A DNA stretch of 64,000 bases from positions 434,001 through 498,000 of the forward strand of contig JABVXV010000014.1 of the NCBI GenBank assembly GCA_013365325.1, written 5' to 3'. The number at the start of each line of letters is the position of its first letter. The stretch's first letter is position 1. Both the position numbers and the translations under genes were made by a program. This document shows positions 24,901-38,300 of the stretch, one piece after another. This DNA comes from Dipetalonema caudispina (taxonomy: Eukaryota; Nematoda; Chromadorea; Rhabditida; Onchocercidae). The notes below the pieces were generated by a model, which had not been told where the DNA came from, did not search any database, and saw only the letters and a program-made list of their open reading frames with translations.

Positions 24901-25350
24901 AAAAAAAAAAAAAAACTTTGTGCAAAACAATAGCAGTTTTCATTGGATTTTCGCATTCATCGAATATTTCGTTTAGTATCGAATGGCATAACTCCTGCTG
25001 AAACGAAAAAAGGAAGTAGAGATGTTTGAAATGTGAAAATTATGGATGTAAAAGAGAACCTACAAAGTTTCAGTAACTTCGATAAAATTCATTTGAAAAT
25101 ACTTCTCATCAGTTTGTTCCAATACAAAAAAGTAACCAACCTTAACAATCTTTTTTTCTTCACCAATCCAAATATCTTTCAATAGCTTTACCCATGTTTG
25201 TATCAGTTCGTGATATGATTGTAGTTGCAATTCTTCCTTCAACTTTTTCCCACAATCATTTTCCTTTTTGTCATCAATTAATTGCTCATTTATAACAAGA
25301 TCTTGTAAAAGAATTTCAGATTTCATACCTAAACCATTATCTTTTGCCAT
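18916..25350 (-). CDS. mut-7: MUT-7/EXD3-type 3'-5' exonuclease with Mut7-C domain
   Basis: A long multi-exon gene. Exons joined in phase: 24392-24279, 24004-23797, 23431-23190, 23007-22826, 22644-22473, 22263-22128, 21957-21851, 21688-21494, 21405-21296, 21244-21091, 20910-20807, 20720-20615, 20275-20129, 19811-19677, 19509-19406, 19312-19223 and 19018-18916. N-terminal exons (24.5-25.35 kb, from MAKDNGLGMK) are approximate. Seen: DEDDy exonuclease motifs I (GIDTEWKP), II (FDISNDLRVLHASFP) and III (MKYAAMDGYCLLNLY), with LDKTEQIGNWAVRPLRREQ just before motif III. The Mut7-C module follows: DLKIVVDSMMLGLGKHLRR, then zinc-ligand pairs FSRCMKCNS and FYVCGVCGTVYWDGCH. Known: MUT-7 scaffolds mutator foci and is needed for small-RNA amplification and transposon silencing in C. 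elegans. Inference: orthologue of MUT-7 or of the related EXD3. The first ATG follows an acceptor (TTACAG) by three bases. Confidence 0.88.
19557..19654. repeat. Inverted repeat in an intron (MITE-like)
   Basis: Arms at 19557-19577 and 19635-19654 are near-perfect reverse complements (about 20 bases, one bulge) around 57 bases of spacer, inside an intron of the MUT-7-like gene. It could be a miniature inverted-repeat element or an RNA hairpin. No flanking direct repeat is obvious. Confidence 0.6.
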
Positions 25351-25947
25351 AACCTGTAACAATTTATTTCAATTCCAAATTATAACTTTCTATTAATACA
25401 ATCACTTTAACATACTTTACTAACCTAACATATATCATTGATATACATTCAATTAAATAATTTAAAATAAATTTTTAACTTTCTAATTATTTCAATTTAT
25501 TCTTTCCTCTTTTATAAAATAATATAACTATCCCATTTCCACACTTATCATTCACAAACATTTTCAATGATAAAATGATAAAAAAAGAAAAAAACTTTAA
25601 AAGACTAATGTGCTGCATCAGTGGAATAAAATTATAAAATGAAAAACAAGGAAATATTTGGCAATAAGCCATTCATTGATTATGTATTTTACAAGTTTCA
25701 TTCACCCAAGTATGATGATATTATTGGGTGCGTCTTATTACATTTGTTAGTTTCTCATAAAATTTTTAATGATCATCCAATATGCAAAAAAAAAAAGAAT
25801 ATTCATTAATTTTTAATTTTTTTTTTTTTTTTTTTTTTATTAGACTTTAAATGTTGATTTGCACGGTGTAATTAGCATATAAAAATTACGAACATTTTAC
25901 GTTCACATTGCATCAGTGTGTTTTCATTGCAGCCGTAGAATAGCGGG
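25351..25947. promoter_or_regulatory. Divergent promoter region mut-7 / fzr-1
   Basis: Six hundred AT-rich bases with long A and T runs (around 25786-25796 and 25818-25839) between the start of the MUT-7-like gene and the FZR1 ATG. A TTGCAG acceptor 16 bases before the FZR1 ATG may be a trans-splice or 5'-UTR site. Confidence 0.5.
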
Positions 25948-28900
25948 ATGTTCCCATGTAATGAATATGAACGGAAATTTTTGGCTCAACATAATCCGGG
26001 AACTTCACCGCAAAAAGCACAGGTAATTTCAATTTGATTTCTATTCTATTTCATTTACAGTTGCTTGCAGCAATTTATGAAATTAACGTGTTGCATTAGT
26101 AAGTGATAAGTGAATTATTGCGTAATGTTGAGTTTAACTTTACTTTGGGAGCATGTAATGTATGCCAAAGGATTGCTGGCATGATTTTGATTGTAAATGA
26201 TGGTATATGTGTGAAACACTTGCTCAGATCTGTTTGAATATAGAAGGGAAGAAGATTTTTATATGTATAGATTGATTTAAAACGATGCTATTTTTTTAAA
26301 ACTGCGGATGACATTTTGGAAAGATAAATTTGATTCATTTCAGGGACATTCACCACGTATTACACCAACAAAATATCGCCCAGATGGTGGTGATCGTTAC
26401 ATCCCTATTCGACAAAGTAGTGCAGAATGGGCAACTAGGTGAGTGTTTTTTATTTTTCAAGAAGAGGTTTCTGCTGAAGTGATAAGATCAACAATTACTT
26501 GGTAACTAAACAAGGATAATGTATACTGGTTTTTCTTTGGCTTATTCCCAATATGCAGTAATGATTATATCGAGAAGCATTGATTAACATCCAATCATCA
26601 CTCCACCAAAATATTGATTGGCAATGTTGTGGAGCATTTTTGGAATACTGTGATGGTAAACATATATGAACTGTAGTACTTCGAAATTCTTTTACATCTT
26701 TGATGGTTTCGCAATTTTCAGGGGAGAGGAAATGTATTTTGCTCAAGTTGGAGATTCTTTTCAGATTCGCCGCAATTGCATCATCGTCACCGGATGCGCC
26801 TAACCTTTTCAAGAGGCCTATTACTGGAGTTCAAGGAGCGTCGACCGGTGCATCCAGTAGCGGAAATGTAGCAAATGCACAGGCAGCTCCGGCCACAAGT
26901 GCTATTGATGATTCTCGTATGGATTCTGCAGCTCATCGAGCTCTGCTGAGAAACGAACTTCTAAGCGATAACATTGATGATATTAGAGTCTGTCTGTTTT
27001 ATTTTGTATGTGCTTAGAAAATGCGAAGATCTTCTTCTGTGCCACATTTTTCTATATAACAAGGTAATAATTAGGGCAGTTGACCTGTTCATAGAGTATA
27101 TGGCATAACTGTATGAATATCACTCGAGGCTATGGGCCTTCCCGAAAAAGCTTGCGTTGCTAGTTAGAGATCAGCTTTGGAAATTAAACCAGTTTAATGT
27201 AAATTGCCCTGGCATTCGTTAGAATTAGATGTGAGAAAAAATTTTTTTCATTTTCTTTCAGGCAGATCTTGAAGGGTTCGATACAGGTCGGCTTCGCGAT
27301 AGTCCTAGCGGTGGTCTTTTCAAGTTCGGACAGCGAACACCAACGAAATATGGTGATGCATCAACAAGTCATGCTGCTCGTTGTCTATTTGGGGGACCAC
27401 CGTTAAGCGAAGGGAGCCAGCGCCTTCTCAAGTCACCCCGTAAACCGCAGCGTAAAGTACCAAAAAATCCGTATAAGGTGGGTTATGACTTAACAGATTT
27501 ATGTTTTCGTGAAACATGCAGTAAAAGTCATTCACGTTGCATTATTTGGATTTTCACTTTCATTTGCAGTAGTTGGAATTACAGTTTTTCCTAATATTTA
27601 GGTCTTGGATGCGCCTGAGTTGCAAGATGATTTTTATCTGGATTTGGTAGATTGGTCATCACAAAATATGCTTTCGGTTGGATTACATACTTGTGTGTAT
27701 CTCTGGAGTGCTTGCAACAGTCAAGTCCGTACTTTGGCTTACACTTTTTTTGGAATTACAAATCCTCTGCCAACTGCCAAGTTGATGGAGAGCAAAGCAT
27801 GTTGAAGGATGGAACTTGTAGGATTAACTATGTTTCCCTGACAAGTGATGCTCTATGTCAGTAATGATGAAATGTTCATTTTGGTCCTTTTTAAGGTTGT
27901 AAAACTTTGCGATCTTGCAACTGATGGTGACAGCGTAACATCTGTTCAGTGGGCTGATAAAGGTGACTTGCTGGCCGTTGGTACAAATAAAGGCATTACA
28001 CAGATATGGGATGTTCATGCTCAGAAGAGGGTTTGTCGTATACCTTTTTTGTCGATCAGACGTCTGTGGTCTACAAAATTATCATTTTTCTGGAACGGTA
28101 GATTTTAGCTTCGTGAGCTCACTGGACATTCATCAAGAATCGGCTGCTTAGCATGGAACACCGATCTGGTGTGCTCGGGCTCTAGAGATCGCTTCATTAT
28201 ACAGAGAGATATTCGTCAACCAGCACAGTATGCTGAACGAAGACTTAATGCACATCGTCAGGAAGTAAGGATATAATTGTTTTTTTTTCTAAATACATTC
28301 TCACTTTTCGTTAGGAACTATTATTTTCGTATTTATAAATTTCAGGTTTGTGGATTGAAGTGGTCTCCAGACAGACAGTATTTGGCATCAGGTGGCAATG
28401 ATAATCAAGTTTTGGTGTGGAGTTTGAGAAGAAATGATCCTTGTCAGGTTGGCTTGATTTTAATTTCAAACTGCATTTTCGGGAATTTTAGAATATTGAA
28501 TATTTTCCCTTCACTGTTTTTAAATATAGGGTTTATTTGGCTTGTAAAATTAACCTTATGATTGTTTCGCTATCACTGCAAAAAATGAAAATTATGTCAT
28601 ATGTTTTCTCATGTTTTCATTTAGGTATATACGGAGCATAATGCAGCAGTGAAAGCGTTGGCGTGGTCTCCACATCATCATGGTCTTCTCGTTTCTGGCG
28701 GTGGTACTGCCGACCGATGTCTTCGTTTCTGGAACACATTGACTGGACAATCCCTGCACTGTATCGATACTGGTAGTCAGGTACGCATTTTGCATCCTTT
28801 CTCTACGTTTCCTTACTTTTATGTGATGGATGAAACACTTGGTAACTACTTCATCTTTTAAGTTTGAGTTGCCGAATTAGCGTTTCTTTCAACTTTATTT

Positions 28901-29726
28901 GTAAAATTTAATCTTTCCACCCTTATCCAGATTGATTTTGTAATTTCACCCTTTCCTACCCTTATCCAGATTGATTTTGTAATTTCACCCTTTTCCACCC
29001 TTATCCAGATTGATTTTTTTTTTGTACAAGACGTGATCGTAAAACTCTAAGATGGTAGAAAGCAATTTCCCTGACTGCATACATTTTGATTTGCTTTTTT
29101 GTTTACTTTGACCTGATTTTCAAGACCTTTCTTTTGAAGGTGTGTAATGTGGCGTGGTCGAAACACAGTTCAGAACTGGTGTCAACACATGGTTATTCAT
29201 ACAACCAGGTTATAATATGGAAATATCCGTCTTTGCAACCAGTTACGAAACTTACAGGACACCAGTACAGGGTGCTGTATTTGGTGAGTGTTAATTATCA
29301 TTGAAATGAAATGTAACATAAGAAATGATGTGATGTGGACTGGAGGAAAAAACAAGGTAGTTTTTGCAGCTATAGAAATTTGTAATTATGCGCTTATTTG
29401 CTTAATTTCACAAACTACACTTTTTTTGGTGACGATATGCTATAAAATTTCTTTCCAGTATCTATGATCTTAGACTGCAAACAGTGAATGCACAATGAGT
29501 TTACCATATCATGCTTGGAAATTTCGTATTATCTGATAACACCGATAACAGAATCTTTCCGAAATGAACTTTAATATCTTGCTTGTTTTAGGCGATGTCT
29601 CCAGATGGCGAATCGATTGTGACAGGTGCTGGTGATGAAACCCTGCGTTTTTGGCATGTATTTAGCAAAGTTGGGCAGCAAAAAGTTGTTCGTTCGAAGT
29701 TGAATCTGCTGTCGAGTATTCGTTAA
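25948..29726 (+). CDS. fzr-1: FZR1/Cdh1, WD40 activator of the anaphase-promoting complex
   Basis: Eleven exons: 25948-26022, 26344-26438, 26765-26987, 27262-27477, 27602-27724, 27896-28030, 28109-28264, 28346-28447, 28625-28780, 29140-29283 and 29592-29726. All are in phase and give 519 residues. Seen: the C-box DRYIPIR at about residues 42-48, a Ser-rich linker and [20 protein letters not shown]. Seven WD40 repeats follow, including [67 protein letters not shown] and [20 protein letters not shown]. The protein ends in the Ile-Arg tail that docks on APC3. The Cdh1-type [20 protein letters not shown] separates it from Cdc20. Known: FZR1 keeps APC/C active in late mitosis and G1 and recognises KEN and D-box substrates. 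The exon 5 donor must be GTCCGT to keep the WD40 reading frame. Confidence 0.97.
28917..29015. repeat. 39-bp tandem repeat in a fzr-1 intron
   Basis: A 39-base unit containing CCTTATCCAGATTGATTTTG is repeated about 2.5 times (unit starts near 28921, 28960 and 28999), with few differences, in the intron before exon 10 of fzr-1. It is probably a minisatellite of no coding role. Confidence 0.9.
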
Positions 29727-31444
29727 GCTCGTTTCTTATCTCAAGGGTTTTCAGCTTTTCAGTTTCTCTTGCTTTCATAATATTTTTGGAGCCACACCCT
29801 CTCCATTTTATAGCGCAAGTTATTTATTCAATGACTAAGCGAACCTCATCTGATTCCGAGCTTAATTGAAGTTGATGACCCCATATGCAGAATTATCATT
29901 TTTTCTTGTCTTTCAAATCCGTTCTTCTTTCTTCCCTTTCATTTTAGAACAAATTCGTTTTATAAACGGTAGGCATTAATTATTTTTATTAAAGATATAA
30001 CGGTTTGGTTTGCCAATATTGCAACCATTTATTAGCTTTATCCAATCACTTGGTTGACACTACCCTCTATGCATGCTCATTTCATTTCTATTCATGTAAA
30101 CAGTCAATCAGGTCGTCGAGGAATTATGAATTTGTTCAGGAACTGAGTGTTTTACATTGATCAGACGAGATTCACTCATTCACAGCGTATTTTCTCATTT
30201 CTAGTCTATAAGTAATGCTTACTCCACATGTTAACTGAGCTTCTCAGGACTACATATGTGATAGTGTCCAGTTCGCAGTTACTTTTTCATCCTATCGTCA
30301 ACTATTTTTACGTTCACAGATTTTATTTTCTAAATAATTCGCATTGTTTACTTATCCTTATGGCTATCATATTTTTACTCCTGGGTACCCGCACTCTCTC
30401 CCCCTCCCCTCTTTAGGGAACTTTTCATTTGTTTATAAAACAGTAAGCGGAATTATTAATAGTGCACGGATCACCGAACGATTAGCCATATGTTTAATTG
30501 TTATTCTTTCTTACTAATTACTATCATTATATATTTCTAATGATGTTTATTGTTTGATTTTAGATAAAAGATATCTTCTATTCACTTTTGCTATAAATTG
30601 CTTTGTGAAACACACTAAACTCAATAGAAATTACCCATGGGACTATATTGCAGGATGCACTGTAGATTTGCGTGGACTATTACATGTGAATTTAGTGGTT
30701 AGAAGTGTGTTAATTCCTTTGTTTTTTTCCATTTAGTATCTCGATACAGTTCGGTCAATCTTAAATTTTCGTAACTATGGTAAGACCATTTCAAAAATCT
30801 GCAGATGGGAAAGCAGTCCTGTTATTGTTCACTGAGTGGCTATAGTCTCTACGCAATCAATTCATTTCATGCAAGATAATGCAGCTTGCATCTACTGCAT
30901 CATGCCATCCTGTATTAGCAATATTTCATTGACATCAGCACAAGTTCAAATACCTTCCATGATTGTTTTCTCCGTATTGGTTTAGGGATATTTATTTACG
31001 AAGAAACTCCTATGCAATTGTATTGCGAAAATGCTGGGTTATCGCATAATAGCAGATCACATGACTGTTATTCAGGGTGCTCATCACCTGAGTACTATAA
31101 AACGCTACATTATCGGATGGAGAAACCTTCCAAGCCAAGCAATGCAATGCGGTAAAATCTGTATCTGGGGTACAAGGCATGTAATAGTAAAGATTATCCT
31201 TAACTTCTAATTATTGCTTAAACTGTCTTTGCTTCTGGTTGTCAATCCTCAAATACGATATCTGAACCATACGGTAAATTTTTTTAGGTTTCATGAATCC
31301 CACTAACATGATTCACAATAATAAATATTTTACTGGTTGAAAGATCAATACATAGTTGTTAATATACAATATACTTGAACAAATTTAAAATTAGGATACA
31401 CATATATAGTGATCTGTCAATTTTGACACGATATTATTTGAAAT
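29727..31444. other. Intergenic between convergent genes
   Basis: About 1.7 kb between the fzr-1 stop and the stop of the minus-strand membrane-protein gene. It is AT-rich with several short frames that lack family features. I see no reliable gene. Confidence 0.55.
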
Positions 31445-32923
31445 TCATAAGTTTGTTTGCACTGGAGGACGACGAGCAATGAATGCCTGCTTGAATTGTG
31501 GATTTATGATTGTAGCTGATGAAGTTTTATCGTAATTTAAATCTGGATTGCTTATAGGTATAGTTTGAGTACCACCATCCACCGTTTTATTTGCTTCTTT
31601 TATACAGAGTAATACTATAAGCTCCATCAGCAAAACGAAAAAGGAAAGACCAGCAAAGATCTAGAAAGAAATATATAGTTCTTTCGCATCTGAAAGAATA
31701 TGATTTTTTGCATAAAATTAAATTTAATAAGTGATAATTTTAAATTTTACCATTGCAGTAGTAAGCGATGGTGAATTGTAAAGTATGAAACAAGCCTCGC
31801 CGAATAAATTGATGCAAACCTGTACACCAAGAGCAAAAAATATCATAGCCAATAAGGAAAGAAACATTGGTATCATTACCATTGCTATTTTCTGTAAAAT
31901 ATGTTTCCAATTAAATTTTATAATTTTATTCATGATAATCTCTTAAACAAGTTTAATTGATAATTAGCTTGTGATAATTCATACAAAGCATACATTCTTC
32001 CTTTATCCTTACTGGTGTTTACAACCCGATTTACTCATCAACTAGATCAAATCAATCTCGAATCAACCTCTTAAAAAAAAAAGTTCAAATTTCTGCCTTA
32101 TTAACGATAAATGTGAAGAAAATGTGGCTTAGGTAATTAAAGATCATAAAAAGTCTGTTAAAGTTGAAAGATCTAAAAGAAATTGATCATATAAAGAAAA
32201 GCTATGAAATCAAGATAGCAATTGGATTCAAAAAAATTAAAAAGTAATTAAAGGAAAATGGAAAAAAAAAAAAAAAAATCGAATTTTCTTGAATGATTAT
32301 GCAGTCCGATCTATATATTGGGATTATTTCAATCGTTATCATATCCGTTTTCCATCTTTCATACTGTCATTAGATCTGTATATTTCACATGGAAGAATAA
32401 TGAATTGAAAAAATAAAAAAGTAACTATTTGCTGAAATTTACTTCCTACATTGACAAAAATCAATCAGAAATCAAACTTACCATTGGATACAGTAGAAAT
32501 ATGTCATTTTTTGAGAATTTCAAAAATTGAATAATAGTGCAAATGAGAAAAAATGCAGCAAAAAATGCAGAAAGAAATCCAAGCGTTGGAACAGTATAGT
32601 AATACCATAAATCATTCATTAAACAACAAATCACAGAGATGATTATACATAACTTAAAAATAAATTGTTATTCAATAAGATATGATAAACAAGTATTGAA
32701 TGAAAAAAATCATCTTCCAATATTTTTACATTTAAAAAATTCAAATCTTTTCTTTTTATTATTGTATAATTTTGATTTAAAAAAAAATATTATAAATCGA
32801 AATGAAAAAAAAATTAAATAATGATGAAAAGGAAAAAAAAAAAATCTGAAAACTTACCGTTGCAGAAATTCGGAAAATTAGAGTAATTTTGGGAGAATTA
32901 TGGAGAGAAATTGATGGTTGCAT
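31445..32923 (-). CDS. Small four-helix membrane protein, family not recognised
   Basis: Four exons: 32923-32858, 32652-32482, 31891-31751 and 31660-31445, all phase 0, give 197 residues. Seen: four hydrophobic helices. These are approximately [59 protein letters not shown] and [20 protein letters not shown] loop between helices 3 and 4 has two cysteines ([15 protein letters not shown]). The hydrophilic C-terminal tail of ~45 residues is Thr/Asn-rich and probably cytosolic. The topology (four helices, short N-terminus, larger second loop) resembles MARVEL or tetraspan-like proteins, but I cannot name a family. Both termini would be cytosolic on a simple model. Confidence 0.7.
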
Positions 32924-33727
32924 ATTTCATAGGAATGACAAGGGTGACTTTTCCGAAAAGTAAACGAATTTTACGATCGTTATGTTTTCCTCGTTTAAGC
33001 ATGTTCACCCACTTCTTCTCATATTTACCTTTCCCAATTCAATCAAACATCTTATCTTGTCATCAAAATTCAATAAAGGAAAAAAAAAAAAAAAAAGATG
33101 CAAAAAAAGGAATCATTGATTCGTAACAATTATCACAAAATTACATCATTTTACATCATTTATTTCATTATCAACCATCAATAGATCATTGCTAATTTTA
33201 CCTTTCACATTAAAAGGTTTTAAATTTACAAAACAAAAAAAAAATACGCCATTTATTAAGTTATTTTTCATTGTTGGATATTTGGCATAAACCATTCTCG
33301 TGCATATATCAATTATTATCACTCTATTTTAGTCAAAATTAGCATGCAAATTTCATCGTGAAATTTTTTTTAAATGTAATCTTCTGATAATAATGTATCA
33401 ATAAATTAATCATATCATAAGATATCATGATATAATTGATAAGATTTCCACTAATTCATTGTTACTCATTTCATATGTCGTTGGCTAATTGTTTCTTCAT
33501 TTTGATCGAAGTTTTATTCAATTTTTATAATCATTAGTAATACAACTGGATTGATATATTGAGTTGAGTTTTGAATTAAACTAAATTTGTAAAGATTGTA
33601 AAATTTTTTACCTTATCAATCATCGTCTTTTTTCATCCTCTATGATAATCATTTATTCTCGTATATGATAATGACCTCTTGCCATTCATTAACAAAAAAC
33701 ATTGCTGCAGAAAATGCAAAATATTTT

Positions 33728-33834
33728 GCAACATTTCTTACTAATGTGTAGCAACATTTCTCATTAATGTATTACGACATTTCTTACTAATGTATTGCGA
33801 CATTTCCTACTAAATGTATTGCGACATTTCTTCT
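33728..33834. repeat. 23-bp tandem repeat
   Basis: A unit of the form GCGACATTTCTTACTAATGT plus about 3 bases recurs at 33728, 33751, 33774, 33797 and 33821. Variants differ at one to three bases. Confidence 0.85.
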
Positions 33835-34285
33835 AATTCTTACAAATATACTTAGCATTTATATTCAAGTATAATTCATTATAGCATAATGTCAAATATT
33901 CATTTATCAAAAAATCCATTCAACATATTGTGAATGTGATTAAGATAAGATGTTAATATCTTTTTTTTCATATATTATACCATTTTTTTTTTTTTGTTTA
34001 GTTTTATTTAGTAATAAAATCTATCATTAATTCTTTTACTGTTTAGTATTTTATTGTTATTAGATGTTATCAGTAATGATATTACTGATATCTTAATTAT
34101 TCCTCTTTCATTTCAACCCATTTTAGACTTTTTGTGGTATCATAAGAAGTTGAAAATTTGTGTAAGAGAAGATAAAATTAATTGTTGCATTAATTAATCT
34201 TTGAGAACATTGATGAGATGATGAATGAGATTCTGTCAATTATCGTTCCACCACTTGTTCTATTTGCCCTTTTCATTTTATCCCA

Positions 34286-34345
34286 TTTTTTTTTTTTTTT
34301 TTTTTTTGTTTCATCATCCTTTTTAACATCAAAGAAGAGGAGAGG

Positions 34346-34392
<47 letters not shown>
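34286..34392. repeat. Poly-T tract and AG microsatellite
   Basis: A T run at 34286-34307 is followed by an AG dinucleotide run of about 43 bases at 34350-34392. A second short AG/GA run lies at 34494-34514. This is ordinary low-complexity DNA in the upstream region of the SLC3A gene. Confidence 0.9.
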
Positions 34393-34395
<3 letters not shown>

Positions 34396-35320
34396 AAGAC
34401 CTAAATATAAATGAGCCTATTTCTTGTCGACTAAACCCACTTACTGTTATGTCCTCAGTCCGATAATGTTCGTCCCATTGTTATGCATTGCATTGAGAGA
34501 GAGAGAGAGAGAGGGAAGTAGCTATTCATCGATTTTAATTGCACTTTCTTTTTTTTCTTTTCCTTTTTTTCTCATAATTGATTAGGAAAGATTACAAAAA
34601 TAAGTTAAGATTATGAATAAATTAAATTACAGATAAATCATAATAATACATGAGTAGAATTATTAAGTAATGTTATGAAGGAATATTTTATCAATTCCTA
34701 TATGTGTAAAATTTATTTTAAAATGATTGATTATCCTCATCCATCTGTCTTCAATACATATCATTTCTAATTCTTTTACTACATATCTGTTAATTGAATA
34801 ATTTCATATTTCACTTAACTATAAGGTAATATTATTTGCTTAATTTTAATTATAGTCTGATAATGTCTTTCTTCATAATGTCTTTGACCTTTATTATTTT
34901 AAATCTTTCCGTATCTTAGTATCTATTACAATTATCTTTACATATCTATACATTTACTCTATGAACTATGAACTCTTCATACACGTACTATATAAACTCT
35001 TCATAAATATCATTATTTGGTTGCGCATATTCCTTACATGACTTTAGAGAAGCTTAGCTATTCAGAGAATATGAGTCTACTAAACGAATAATATTTTTGG
35101 TCTGGATGATATTTGATGAAATATACAGCATATACAGTGTACATTCATCCATACACACATATCTATATATATATAGATAGATAGCATGAACATATAGATT
35201 CGATCATGGTTTGTGTTATTAGAAGGACAAGTGAACAGATGGAATGATTGTTTGTAGCATTATAGGATGTTAAGGACAGGTGAAATAGTTTGCATTCATT
35301 TTGTTTTTCATTTTGATTAT

Positions 35321-35328
35321 TTTCAGAA
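35321..35328 (+). promoter_or_regulatory. Probable spliced-leader trans-splice acceptor
   Basis: TTTCAG ends at 35326, only two bases before the SLC3A start codon at 35329, with no obvious upstream exon. This is the classic layout of a nematode SL acceptor, but an untranslated 5' exon with a cis intron would look the same. Confidence 0.55.
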
Positions 35329-38300
35329 ATGGTAATGGAAGATACTCTATTGCCAGGTCCTAAAGGAAAAATACCTAGAACGTATGAAGTTGACAAAGAA
35401 CGGCATACCGAAAGTTATATCACTGCCATTCGTGGAAATAACCCTAAGGTTTAAGTTTTTTTTTTTCTCTGCTGTTTAAACTGATAATTGACGTTAAATT
35501 CTGTTTCATTTTCAATCAAGCATAAAGATGAGATGATAATTCTGAAACTTTATGAGTTTGATCAATGTGATCATTGATTTAAGTTATGTGAAAATTGTTT
35601 TTGGTTTGATCTTTCCAAGTTAAGAAGGAAACTTACGTACATTTTGATATGTTGAAATGTGAAATAAAACATAATCATGCTTCATGCTACATTATTTTTG
35701 ACCAATAAATAGTGGATGATTTATACAAATTTACTTGAAGTAGAATAATTCAGGTCTCCAGAGACACTGAAATGTTTTGTCACATTTATAGAGTCAAAAG
35801 TAAAGAAGGTAAAGCTTGAAGGTGTACCTTTATGTGAAGTAATAACTTTTAAGAAAAATGTGAATCTGCTTCAGATGGTTATTTTAACGTTGATTCGTAT
35901 CTTGCAACAAATACGTAGTTCAGTTGTGGGGTGTATTAGAGTCTCAATAATCTTATAATAATTTATATTCCTATAATTGGATGTCTATTCGAACGTATCA
36001 TCTCTTCATATTAAACGATGTAGGAGACAAAAACGATTCCTGAGGATGAATCAAAAGATGTCTTCTATATGCGTGCTTCAACCCCTCTACTTGAAGATGA
36101 GATTGTAACGCCGACGAAATCGAAAGAGTTTAATTACACTATTGCAGAAATGGAGCGCTATAGAAACGACCCTTTTTGGAAAACTTTGAGGTTATCACTT
36201 TTTTTCGAATTGGGATTGTCTTATGGTGTTGTATTTCAACAGTGGTTGAACTTATCATAACCCATCATACCGCTTTAATTATGGTCTCTTGATTTAAACT
36301 TTCCTTTCTGTTGGAGAAAAATTCTTAGGAATTCACTTAAATCCTTGCCATTTGAATGCTCTGGTAATTCGAATATCCTTTGCTACTGGTAATATTAGAA
36401 TTTATCTAAATCTTTTGTTCATTTATTAATTTGAATATTTGGAAAGTCCAGTTGCAGATGCACCGGGGTGTAATCTGATTGCTGGCATTGCTGGTTCCTT
36501 TAAACCTCATGCATCATGCATGCAACACTTGTACAGTCACTATATAACAAGTCATTGAACTATCTAAAGATCGACACACTCTGTTTCTGTGTATTTTTTA
36601 AAATACCGAAACAACCGTTTGCTTTTAATAACAAAAGAAACAGAAAGTAGTTTCTGGTACTTCATTCAGGAATTTATCGTCATAAATTTAAATTTACTGT
36701 AGATGGTTGTTGTTCATCTTGTTTTGGTTGTTATGGATTTTGATGTTTCTGGTTGCCGTTCTTATCGTCATCTTCACCCCAGGCTGTACTGCCACAAAAG
36801 TGCCAAATTGGTGGGAGAATGCCATAATTTATCAGGTGAACGTTTCGCAACTTTACCAGATCTCTCCTTTTTTTCTATCACTACTCATTTTGCTCCAAAT
36901 AAAATGAAGCTTGCATCATTTTTTACTTAATACTAGGATTGAAGAAAGCGAGGGAATTTGATGCGGTCCCAAGTTTTTCTAATCGAAATTAATCTCATAA
37001 CTGCCTAAGGTTTTGTTTTAAGATTTGGACACCATCGTTCCAAGATTCAGATGGAAGTGGTGTTGGTGATTTCACTGGTCTTACAAATCGTCTTGAAAAT
37101 TTACGGCGTTTGGGTGTTCAGGTTGTTTGGCTGAATCCTTTCCTATTTTCTGATGATTTCAATGATGCAGTTCAAGATCACTTAATGGTTGACCCAAAAC
37201 TAGGTATAAATGATGATGCTTACAAATTGATCGACGCTATTCACGATAAAGGTCGGTACTGTAATTAAACTTCCGTATCTTTTTACTATTCAGAAGAATC
37301 GAGTGAATTCGTGGATTAAAACGAATAAAATATAACAATGCAAATGTGCGGAATCAGTTAGTCTTATTATAGAAATGAAAATTGTGATAAGCTTACCTGT
37401 GAGTATCACGTCAAAAGACCACGATTGGTATCGTCGAAGTTCGCAAGCAAGTTTGAAAAAAAATGCTAATTTTTCGGATTATTATTACTGGAGGAAAGCC
37501 GTTGAGGACAGTCCTTTCATGTCGAAAGAAAGCAATGTCTCCTACATGCATTACATGAATTATTCTGATTGGCCTGTTCTAAATTGGCAAAGTGCTTCTG
37601 TTCACGAGAATATGTTTGTAAGTTTCACTGTTATGATCTCAGCATCAAATTGGTGGGATTATTACTTGCATTAGATATGAGCTTATTAGGTCAGATTATA
37701 TTTTATCACTAGTCGTGTTAAAAATTTTCTACAGCTACTATTTCATTTTTTGATACTTTCTACTTCCTGTCTAATTATATTCGAATTGTGTGCTATACAG
37801 TTGAGAATAGTGAAATGGTAAAAGTAAAAAATCTAAAAATTGACAGGTGTTAGATATTTTTTAGTTTATTTATTTGTAGAAAATAATGTCATATTGGATA
37901 GATAAAGGCATCGATGGATTCTATCTCAGCGGGATCGAATATCTTGCCCGCATGAAATCCGGATCTATAGCGGTTTGTTTGTGTATCTCTCGATTTCAAA
38001 TGCCATGTCTTGGGAAAGAAACAGTTCTGGAAAAAATCGAAGCACTCACTTATCTTATTTTATGCTTCAGATTTCTTTATCCTAAATTCAATGCATTTAT
38101 TGTCAAATGGATCGTTTATTTAGGACTGGCCACGTATACTGGATATCCTTCGTGATATCAGAAATCATGTGGATACTTACGTGGAAAAAAATCCAGTGAC
38201 TAAAACCAAGCAGATGTGAGAAAATTCCGAAATGAAAAAATTTTTTAACATTTCAAAACAATTATAACGTAAAATACAAAATTTGCATTTTGGTCGTCAT

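Larger units (their letters stand above)
32924..35328. other. AT-rich repeat-bearing intergenic region (shared upstream)
   Basis: About 2.4 kb between two divergent genes (minus-strand four-helix protein, plus-strand SLC3A). It holds the 23-bp repeat, a poly-T tract, AG microsatellites and a short TA palindrome at 35160-35185. No convincing coding frame. Confidence 0.6.

Noticed and set aside
26495..26812. 105-codon minus-strand frame opposite fzr-1
   Set aside because: Antisense to fzr-1 exon 3 and its intron; composition is explained by the coding strand.
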